DNA of 15,936 bases, from positions 1 to 15,936 of the forward strand of contig JAFGOG010000609.1 in assembly GCA_016926595.1 (NCBI GenBank), given 5' to 3'. A model generated the notes under the pieces. That model was not told where the DNA came from. It worked only from the letters and a program-made list of their open reading frames with translations, and did not search any database. Positions within the stretch are counted from its first letter, which is position 1, and every line of letters begins with the position of its first letter. The stretch is from Anaerolineae bacterium. GTDB taxonomy: Bacteria; Chloroflexota; Anaerolineae; JAAYZQ01. Both the position numbers and the translations under genes were made by a program. Shown here piece by piece: positions 1 through 6,146 of this stretch.

Positions 1-1629
1 ATGGACCTGGTGGCGGGGGCGGTGGAGCGGGTGCAGCTTCACCTCGACCTCCACCCCCGCAAGACGCCGATCGAACCGGCGGCGCTGGTGGTGGGCGGCG
101 GCATCGCTGGCATCCAGGCGTCGCTGGACATCGCCGAGGCGGGCTACAAGGTGTACCTGGTCGAGCGGGAGCCGTCTATCGGCGGCAAGATGTCGCAGCT
201 CAACAAGACCTTCCCCACCCTCGACTGTGCCACCTGAATTCTGGGGCCCAAAATGATGGATGCCGGTCGGCATCCCAACATCGAGCTCCTGAGCTACAGT
301 GAGGTAGTCGAAGTTCACGGCTACGTGGGCAACTTTGACGTCAAGGTCAAGATGAAGCCGCGCTACGTGGACATCGAAAAGTGCACTGGCTGCGGCGCGT
401 GCATGGAAGCCTGCTTGTGGAAGGACCGGGTGTTCAGCGAGTACGAGGCAGGGATGGGGCTGCGCAGCGCGGCCTATATCCCCTTTGCCCAGGCCGTGCC
501 GATGAAGGCTGTGATCGATCCCAACTCCTGCCTTTTCCTGACGCGGGGAAAATGCAGCCAGAAGTGCCTGCAGGCATGTGAGGCGGGCGCCATCGACTTT
601 GAGCAGAAGGAGGAATTCCTCGACATCAAAGTGGGCACGGTGGTGCTGTCAACCGGCTTTGACTTGACCGACGATCCGTCGCTGGTCCGTTACGGGTACG
701 GCATATATGACAATGTGATCGACGGCATGCAATTTGAGCGGCTGTCGAGCGCAGCCGGCCCGACCGGGGGCAAGATCGTCACCCGCGACGGCCGCGTGCC
801 CGAGACGACCGTTTTCCTGCACTGCATCGCCAGCCGTGACGAGCAAGCCCACGAGTATTGCTCGCGCATCTGCTGCATGTATGGCACGAAGCAGGCGCAT
901 CTGGCCCAGGAAAGTACGGGGGGCCAGGTCTACCAGTTCTACATCGACATGCGCACCGCTGGCAAGGGCTACGAAGAGTTTTACAAACGGATGCAGCACG
1001 AGGGGATCCACTATGTGCGGGGCAAGGTGGCCGAGGTGCTGCCCGACCCGGCCGGCACCGGCAAGCTGTTGGTGCGCGGCGAGGACACGCTGCTGGGCCG
1101 CTATGTCGAGCTGTCGGCCGATATGGTCGTGCTGCTGACCGCCATCAAGCCGTCGGAAGGCTCCAGGGAGATCGGCAAGCTGTTTGGCGTGTCGGTCGAC
1201 AAGGACGGCTTTTTCCAGGAGGCGCACCCCAAGCTGCGGCCGGTGAGCACTACTACTGAGGGCGTTTTCCTGGCCGGCTGCTGCCAGAGCCCGCGTGACA
1301 TCCCCGATACGGTGGCCCATGCCAGCGGCGCTGCCGCCCAGGCGCTGGGCCTGCTGAGCAAGGGGGAGGTGGAGATCGACCCCACCGTCGCCGAAGTGAT
1401 CCGCGAAAAGTGCTCGGGCTGCGGCGAGTGCATCCTGGCCTGCCCCTATCACGCCATCGAGCGGGTGGAAGGCAAGGCCCAGGTCAACGTCGCCCTGTGC
1501 AAAGGCTGCGGCACGTGCGTTGGCGCCTGCCTGGCCAAGGCGATCATCGCCCACCACTTTACCGATCAGGAGCTGGTGGCCCAGATCGAGGGCATCTTTG
1601 AGCGGGAACCCGTGCCGGAGTACGCTTAG
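1..1629 (+). CDS. hdrA: Heterodisulfide reductase subunit A-like flavoprotein, selenocysteine-containing, 5' partial
   Basis: HdrA is the FAD and iron-sulfur subunit that splits or merges electron pairs in soluble Hdr complexes. Visible residues, counted from base 1: an FAD-binding GGGIAG at 32-37, a DCAT-TGA-ILGPKM motif at 75-84, a ferredoxin-type cluster at C128/C131/C134/C138, a CSQKCLQAC region with C177/C185/C189/C193, and two C-terminal 4Fe-4S motifs at C471-C481 and C500-C510. The in-frame TGA at 235-237 (residue 79) sits on the second Cys of the conserved DCSxC-ILTPKM motif. Methanococcus HdrA is a known selenoprotein. The frame continues without a break to TAG at 1627-1629, and similarity runs straight across the TGA, so I read it as Sec. 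The ATG at base 1 is not the true start: HdrA normally has roughly 100 or more residues before the FAD motif, so the gene begins upstream. It is the first visible gene of the hdrA-mvhD-dicluster-fdhA operon. HdrB and HdrC are not in view. Confidence 0.93.
235..275 (+). promoter_or_regulatory. Sec codon TGA and bacterial SECIS hairpin in hdrA
   Basis: TGA at 235-237 is followed by a perfect 7-bp stem, GGATGCC (258-264) with GGCATCC (269-275), closed by a GGTC tetraloop at 265-268. The loop starts 27 nt after the TGA. Bacterial SECIS elements lie directly downstream of UGA, inside the coding region, with G and U in the apical loop. The Escherichia coli fdhF element also uses a GGUC loop. The hairpin is seen in the sequence; its role in SelB recruitment is inferred. 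Confidence 0.8.
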
Positions 1630-1633
1630 GAGG
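1628..1633 (+). promoter_or_regulatory. Ribosome binding site of mvhD
   Basis: AGGAGG overlaps the hdrA TAG stop and lies 10 nt before the ATG at 1644. It rules out the ATG at 1637, which is only 3 nt away and out of frame. The overlap with the stop suggests translational coupling to hdrA. Confidence 0.75.
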
Positions 1634-1643
1634 TCAATGGATC

Positions 1644-2072
1644 ATGACAGAAGCAACCGAAACTTTCGAGCCACGCATCATCGGTTTCCTGTGCAACTGG
1701 TGCAGTTACGCCGGCGCCGACGCCGCCGGCACATCGCGCCTGAAATACTCGCCCAACCTGCGCGTGATCCGGGTCATGTGCTCAGGCCGGGTCGCGCCCG
1801 AGCTGGTGATCCGCGCCTTTCGCGAGGGCGCCGACGGAGTGATGGTCCTTGGCTGACACATCGGCGACTGCCACTATGTTAGTGGCAATCATCGAACCGC
1901 CAAGCGGTTTCCCATGCTGCGCCATCTGCTGAGCCACGTCGGCATCAACCCTGATCGGGTCAGGCTCGACTGGGTCTCCTCGTCCGAGGCGAACCGTTTT
2001 GCCGAGGTGGTGCAGACCTTTACCGAGCAGGTCCGGGCCCTGGGCCCACTGGAAACGAAAGGGACGGCGTAA
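1644..2072 (+). CDS. mvhD: F420-non-reducing hydrogenase/Hdr iron-sulfur subunit D (MvhD/VhuD/FrhD family), selenocysteine-containing
   Basis: This is a small 2Fe-2S protein that carries electrons between a hydrogenase or formate dehydrogenase and HdrA. The full product is 142 residues, the usual size of the family. It shows [12 protein letters not shown] with C17 and C20, VMCSGRV with C46, and then VLG-TGA-HIGDCHY, where the TGA at 1854-1856 is residue 71 and C76 follows. In most homologues this site is Cys (VLGCHIGDCHY); in Methanococcus VhuD it is Sec. Stopping at the TGA would give a 70-residue fragment without the rest of the conserved core. The frame runs on with family-like sequence to TAA at 2070-2072. 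It lies between hdrA and the dicluster gene, with 14 nt before it and 1 nt after it. I read it as a second selenoprotein. Confidence 0.93.
1854..1887 (+). promoter_or_regulatory. Sec codon TGA and bacterial SECIS hairpin in mvhD
   Basis: TGA at 1854-1856 is followed by a perfect stem, TGCCACTA (1869-1876) with TAGTGGCA (1880-1887). The loop is TGT, or ATGTT if the last A-T pair stays open. The loop begins 20 nt after the TGA and contains GU, as expected for a bacterial SECIS. The hairpin is visible; its function is inferred. Confidence 0.8.
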
Positions 2073-2073
2073 G

Positions 2074-2859
2074 ATGGAACGACTGGATCTGCTGCGAGAC
2101 GCCGTAAAGAGCCTGTTGGACAGCGGCCAGGTGGACGGGGTTCTGGCTTTGCGGGCTGCCTGGCCGGCATGCGCGCCGCACCTGTACCGCCCCGGCGACG
2201 ATCTGAGCGACCTGGCGCTGTGGCCCAAGTACCAACTGCCCAAGATCCTCGACCTGCTGTTGGCTGCCAACCCGGAGGCCCGGCTGGGCATGGTCACGCG
2301 CGGCTGCGAGGAGCGGGGGCTGATCGAGCTGGCCAAGCACAACCAGGTGGACCTGAGCCACGTGACGCAGATCGGCCTGGCCTGCACCGCCGAGGAGCGC
2401 GATTCCTGCCGCTGCGCCTGGCCCTATCCCAGCCGGATCGACGTGGGGGACAAGGTGGAGGGGATCGCCGACGCGCTGGTGGCCGAGCACGAGAAGCTGT
2501 CCCCGGAGGGGCGGACGGCCTTTTGGAAAGAGCAGTTCGCCCGGTGTATCAAGTGTTACGCCTGCCGCACCGCCTGCCCGCAGTGTTTCTGCGAAACGTG
2601 CGTGCTGGAGGACGACCTGTGGGTGCAAAGCGCCGCACTGGGGACGCCTTTCCCGGCCTATCACCTGATCCGGGCCTACCACACCGTCGCCAAGTGTGTG
2701 GGCTGCACCGAATGCGAGCAAGCCTGCCCGGCCGACATCCCCCTGACGGTGCTCTACACCCTGTTGCGCCGCGACGCCGAGGAGACACTCGGCTATGTGC
2801 CGGGCCGCAGTGTGGACGAGCTGCCGCCGCTGGTGTTGGAATTGGCGCAAGGAGCGTGA
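2074..2859 (+). CDS. 4Fe-4S dicluster electron-transfer protein, FrhB/FdhB-related
   Basis: This is a 261-residue iron-sulfur protein that probably links FdhA to MvhD and HdrA. The N-terminal half has VTRGCEERGLIELAKHNQVD around C78, then GLAC (C104) and SCRC (C112, C114). This resembles the segment of FrhB/FdhB-type proteins that recognises a partner and binds Fe-S. The C-terminal half has two ferredoxin motifs, C158/C161/C164/C168 and C208/C211/C214/C218, the second ending in CPADIP, plus extra Cys at C171, C173 and C176. I saw no clear flavin or F420 motif. I chose the ATG at 2074, 1 nt after the mvhD stop; an upstream in-frame ATG at 1999 would lie inside mvhD and translates to non-conserved sequence. 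It ends 3 nt before fdhA. It could equally be described as an HdrC-like or FdhB-like subunit; the exact subfamily is uncertain. Confidence 0.8.
   Translation: MERLDLLRDAVKSLLDSGQVDGVLALRAAWPACAPHLYRPGDDLSDLALWPKYQLPKILDLLLAANPEARLGMVTRGCEERGLIELAKHNQVDLSHVTQIGLACTAEERDSCRCAWPYPSRIDVGDKVEGIADALVAEHEKLSPEGRTAFWKEQFARCIKCYACRTACPQCFCETCVLEDDLWVQSAALGTPFPAYHLIRAYHTVAKCVGCTECEQACPADIPLTVLYTLLRRDAEETLGYVPGRSVDELPPLVLELAQGA
2849..2854 (+). promoter_or_regulatory. Ribosome binding site of fdhA
   Basis: AAGGAG lies 8 nt before the ATG at 2863, inside the last codons of the upstream gene. It supports this start and tight translational coupling. Confidence 0.7.
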
Positions 2860-2862
2860 CGA

Positions 2863-4941
2863 ATGGAATACAAGAACGTTCTCACCACATGCATCTACTG
2901 CGGCACCGGATGTGGGCTGTACCTGGAGGTGCTGGACGGCAAGGTAGTCGGCACTCTGCCGGTCAAGGGACACCCGATCAGCGAGGGCAAGCTGTGCGTC
3001 AAGGGCTGGAACGCCCACAGCTTTATCTACCATCCTGACCGGCTGACGACACCTTTGATCCGCGACCGGAAGGGCGGGGAGCTGCGGGAGGCCACCTGGG
3101 ACGAGGCGCTTGACCTGGTGGTCAGCCGGCTGAACGGCATCAAGGCCGAGTCTGGGCCGGACGCCATTGCCTTTTTGGCCTCAGCCAAATGCACCAACGA
3201 GGAGAACTATTTGCTGAACAAACTGGCGAGGGCGGCGGTCGGCACCAACAACATCGACCACTGCGCCCGCCTCTGACACGCCCCCACGGTGGCCGGTCTG
3301 GCCGCCGCGTTTGGCAGTGGGGCGATGACCAACAGCATCCCCGAGTTTGAAGACAGCGACTGCCTGCTGATCATCGGCTCGAACACGACCGAGAGCCACC
3401 CGCTGATCGCCACCCGCGTGATGCGGGCCAAGAAAAAGGGCGCCACGGTGATCGTGGCCGACCCACGCCTGACCCAGATCGCCCGGCTGGCCGACATCCA
3501 CCTGCCCCACCGACCCGGCACCGACGTGGCCTTGCTGAACGGCTTTATGAACGTCATCATCAGTGAAGGCCTGCACAACCAGGCGTTCATCGAGAGCCGG
3601 ACCGAGAACTTTGACGAGCTCAAGGCCGCCGTGGCCGACTATACGCCGGAACGGGTGGAGGCGATCACCGGCATTCCGGCCGAGAGCCTGGCACGGGTGG
3701 CCCGGATCTATGCCAAGGCGGAGCAGGCGGCCCTCCTGTACACGATGGGCATCACTCAGCACACGACCGGTGTGGACAATGTGCTATCGACTGCCAACCT
3801 GGCAATGCTGACCGGGCAGATCGGGCGGCCAGGTACCGGCGTCAACCCTCTGCGCGGTCAGAACAATGTGCAGGGCGCGTGTGACATGGGTGGCCTGCCC
3901 AACGTCTACCCCGCCTATCAGGCGGTGACGCTCGAGGCAGCCCACGCCAAGTTCGAGCAGGCGTGGGGCGCCACCGGGCCGATGAAGGTAGGGCTGACGG
4001 TCGGGGACATGCTCGACGCCGCCCACCACGGCAAGATCAGGGCGCTGTATATCATGGGCGAGAATCCGATGGTGTCTGACCCGGACCTCAACCACGTGCA
4101 GGCAGCCCTGGAGCAGTGCGAGTTCCTGGTGGTGCAGGACATCTTTCCCACCGAAACGGCGGCGCTTGCCGACGTGGTGCTGCCCGGCGTCAGCTTTGCC
4201 GAGAAGGAGGGCACCTTCACCAACACCGAGCGGCGCATCCAGAAGGTCAACAAGGCGGTCGAGCCGCTGGGCAACTCCTGGCCCGACTGGAAGATCGTGG
4301 CCGAGCTGGGGGCGCGCCTGACCAAGGAGCGCGAGGCGCAGCCCGCCGCCCAGTTCGCCGGTTGGCAGTATGACTCGGCGGGGGCGATCATGCAGGAGGT
4401 TGCGGCCCTGGCGCCCAGCTACGGGGGCGTAACCTACGAGCGGCTGGAACGGCTGGGCTCGCTGCAGTGGCCGGTGCCCAGCGCCGACCATCCCGGCACG
4501 CCCTACCTGCACAAGGACAAGTTCGCCCGCGGCATGGGGCACTTTACGCCGGTGACGTTCAAGGAACCGGCCGAAGCCCCCGACGAGGAGTACCCGATGC
4601 TGCTGACTACGGGGCGGATGATGTTCCACTATCACACCGGCAGTATGACCCGCCGCTCGGAAAAGCTGGATCATGAAGTACCAGAAGGGTATATCGAAAT
4701 CAGCCCCGAGGACGCGATAGAACTAGGGCTGGGCAAGTCAGCCCGGGTGCGGGTGATCAGCCGCCGGGGGGAGATCGAGACCAAGGCATGGATCACCAAG
4801 CGGGTGCCGCCTGGCCTGGTGTTTATCCCGTTCCACTTTGCCGAGGCGGCAGCCAACGTGCTGACCAACCCGGCGCTGGACCCGGTGGCCAAGATCCCGG
4901 AGTACAAGGTGGCCGCGGTGCGCCTGGAAAAGATCGCCTGA
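2863..4941 (+). CDS. fdhA: Formate dehydrogenase alpha subunit, Mo/W-bis-MGD and selenocysteine-dependent
   Basis: This enzyme oxidises formate to CO2, or runs the reverse reaction, at a molybdenum or tungsten bis-pterin site. The product is 692 residues, close to E. coli FdhF (715). The N-terminal 4Fe-4S site is C10/C13/C17/C45, with K47 in LCVKGW for electron transfer. The sequence IDHCARL is followed by TGA at 3274-3276 (residue 138) and then H139. This is the position of Sec140-His141 in E. coli FdhF, and R331 in NPLRGQNN matches its Arg333. The molybdopterin-binding C-terminal domain is intact, with [17 protein letters not shown] and a final [21 protein letters not shown]. The frame ends in a genuine TGA at 4939-4941 with no SECIS-like hairpin close by, followed by a terminator. 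Read as two pieces it would be a 137-residue fragment plus a large remainder; I consider it one intact selenoprotein. It is the last gene of the Hdr-Fdh operon. The sequence does not show whether the metal is Mo or W. Confidence 0.96.
3274..3307 (+). promoter_or_regulatory. Sec codon TGA and bacterial SECIS hairpin in fdhA
   Basis: TGA at 3274-3276 is followed by an 8-bp stem, CGGTGGCC (3287-3294) with GGCCGCCG (3300-3307), including one U-G pair. The apical loop is GGTCT at 3295-3299. The loop begins 18 nt after the TGA. Both this spacing and the GGUC loop match the E. coli fdhF SECIS as I recall it. Confidence 0.85.
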
Positions 4942-4968
4942 CGGTCCCAAATCCGCACAGAATCCGAG

Positions 4969-5000
4969 CCCTCGGCGGCGCACTGCCACCGAGGGTTTTT
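4969..5000 (+). terminator. Intrinsic terminator of the hdrA-fdhA operon
   Basis: CCCTCGGCGG (4969-4978) pairs with CCACCGAGGG (4986-4995), with one mismatch and a 7-nt loop, followed directly by TTTTT (4996-5000). It begins 27 nt after the fdhA stop. The T-run touches the stop codon of the convergent glycosylase gene. There is no T-run on the other side, so it should work only for the + strand. Confidence 0.85.
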
Positions 5001-5598
5001 ATTCTAACAGCTTTTGCATGTCGCGCAGGAGCGCGAGCGCCCGCCGCAGCCGGGCCTGGTTCTCGGGCAGGTTGGTCCACAGGCTGGCGCCGGATGGGTG
5101 CGGCAGGGGCAGGAGCCACCGCCCATCCACCTCAAAGAGATGCCCCACCGCCTCTTCCAGCCGGATCGGCCGGCCCTGCAGGGTCTCGATGGCCAGGCCG
5201 CCCACGGCCAGCAGCAGCCGCGGCTTGACCAGGGCCAGCTCCCGGTCGAGGAAGGGCCGGCACAGCCGTTGTTCGGCCCGGCTCGGCTTGCGATCGCCTT
5301 TGCCGCGGGGATGCCTGCCGGGGTAACATTTGGTCACGGCGGTCATGTGGTAGCTGGCGCGAAAGGCGGCCTCGTCGAAACCGGCCTCGGCCAGCCACTG
5401 AAACAAGCGGCGACCCGAGGAGGCGTTGAAGGGCCGCCCAACCTGGGCCTCGGTGATACCCGGCGCCTGGCCGACCAGCATGAGCGGCGCCGGGGCCGGG
5501 CCGGAAAAGACGGCGCCCGGCGTGACGGCATAACCCGCCTCCAGGCAACGGCGGCAGGCCCGCATGTCGGCCTCGAGCGCCGCCCACTCGTCGCTCAA
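4999..5598 (-). CDS. Uracil-DNA glycosylase family protein, iron-sulfur type (family 4/5-like)
   Basis: This enzyme removes uracil from DNA at the start of base excision repair. The product is 199 residues, the normal size for iron-sulfur UDGs. It has four Cys placed as cluster ligands (C15, C18, C91, C113), a GQAPGITE motif at 43-50 (family 4 usually has GEAPG), FNASSGRRL at 57-65, and a C-terminal LPHPSGAS with HPSG at 167-170. Gln instead of Glu in motif 1 makes the exact family uncertain. The best start is TTG at 5598: it restores the N-terminal residues before the first Cys pair and follows the osmC-like stop by 3 nt, with a GAGGAAGG stretch ahead of it. The next Met (residue 12) would sit only three residues from the first Cys. 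It is translationally coupled to the OsmC gene and converges on fdhA. Confidence 0.87.
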   Translation of the reverse strand: MSDEWAALEADMRACRRCLEAGYAVTPGAVFSGPAPAPLMLVGQAPGITEAQVGRPFNASSGRRLFQWLAEAGFDEAAFRASYHMTAVTKCYPGRHPRGKGDRKPSRAEQRLCRPFLDRELALVKPRLLLAVGGLAIETLQGRPIRLEEAVGHLFEVDGRWLLPLPHPSGASLWTNLPENQARLRRALALLRDMQKLLE

Positions 5599-5601
5599 CG
5601 G

Positions 5602-6003
5602 CTAGCCGCCTTCCTCAATCAGCCGGAGGGTCATGACGATCTCGCTTTTCAGGCTGGCCGACACCGAGCAATACTTGCCCTCGGCCAAGCGTATAGCATC
5701 CCAGACCGCCTTTTCTGACAGGTTGTGGCCGCGGACCACCCACTCTATCTCGATCTTTTCAATGGTCCACGGCGGATCGGGCGCGTTTTGCTTGGTGAGG
5801 CAAGCCTGGATGCCCGTTACTTTCTGCCGCTTTTTTTCCAGGATGGCAACTATGTCGACGCCGATGCACACAGCCAACGCCACCAGCAGCAGATCGGGCG
5901 GCTTGAAGTATCGACTATCCGCACCGGTCAGAATGGCGTGGCCGGCATCGTCAGTCGCTTTGAAAAGCTGCCCACCCATCCATGTAACTTGAACGCCTGC
6001 CAT
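5602..6003 (-). CDS. OsmC family peroxiredoxin-like protein
   Basis: OsmC/Ohr proteins are small cytoplasmic thiol peroxidases that reduce organic hydroperoxides; some members have other or unknown roles. The product is 133 residues, the usual size. The two conserved Cys are C46 in the AVCIGVDI helix and C112 in KYCSVSASL. The YFKPPDLLLVAL stretch before C46 is typical of the family. The ATG at 6003 is preceded by GAGGAG at a good distance. The gene lies 143 nt downstream of the DUF123-HEAT gene on the same strand, with a hairpin repeat between them, and 3 nt before the uracil-DNA glycosylase. I saw no clear promoter in the gap, so it may be transcribed from upstream. Pairing with a DNA repair enzyme would suit an oxidative stress role, but that is inference. 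Confidence 0.88.
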   Translation of the reverse strand: MAGVQVTWMGGQLFKATDDAGHAILTGADSRYFKPPDLLLVALAVCIGVDIVAILEKKRQKVTGIQACLTKQNAPDPPWTIEKIEIEWVVRGHNLSEKAVWDAIRLAEGKYCSVSASLKSEIVMTLRLIEEGG

Positions 6004-6025
6004 ATTATCTCCTCAAGTCTTGTCG

Positions 6026-6127
6026 CCCTGCCTGTCCTGGCCGGACACCTGTGCCCCAGGTACAGGCAGGCCAGGGAGCGAAGCGAAAGGTCTCCTGTTT
6101 TGAAGAGAGATGCTTCGCTTCGCTCAG
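6026..6127. repeat. Intergenic double-hairpin repeat
   Basis: Two inverted repeats fill the gap between the DUF123-HEAT and osmC-like genes. The first pairs CCTGCCTGT-CCTGG (6027-6040) with CCAGG-T-ACAGGCAGG (6056-6070), a 14-bp stem with a single-base bulge. The second pairs GAGCGAAGCGAA (6076-6087) with TTCGCTTCGCTC (6114-6125), a perfect 12-bp match whose inner TCTC/GAGA can extend it. Neither has a T-run, so they are not ordinary intrinsic terminators. They look like dispersed intergenic repeats. Confidence 0.6.
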
Positions 6128-6146
6128 CATGACGGTAGTAAGTTAT

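Noticed and set aside
1..3. ATG at base 1 as the hdrA start
   Set aside because: The HdrA N-terminal region before the FAD motif is missing; the gene runs in from outside the window and this is an internal Met.
253..1629. A separate gene starting at ATG 253, after a short 78-codon gene
   Set aside because: The two pieces are in the same frame, split only by a TGA at the conserved Cys/Sec site, and together make one continuous HdrA.
1999..2073. Upstream in-frame ATG at 1999 for the dicluster protein
   Set aside because: It lies inside mvhD in another frame and gives sequence with no family resemblance.
2020..3033. Long - strand reading frame across the dicluster gene and fdhA start (also 649-1557 and 3784-4674)
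   Set aside because: These are mirror frames of GC-rich coding DNA, with no recognisable domains, lying under well-supported + strand genes.
2169..3038. Long + strand frame overlapping the dicluster gene
   Set aside because: Arg/Gly/Ala-rich translation typical of an out-of-frame shadow in GC-rich DNA.
235..3276. TGA read as tryptophan (altered genetic code) or three independent nonsense mutations
   Set aside because: TGA also ends the dicluster gene, fdhA, the epimerase and others normally. All three internal TGAs lie at known Sec sites with hairpins, which chance mutations would not produce.
3289..4941. A separate molybdopterin oxidoreductase starting at an alternative codon near 3289
   Set aside because: It lacks the N-terminal 4Fe-4S motif, which lies in frame just before the TGA; the site is the classic fdhA Sec.
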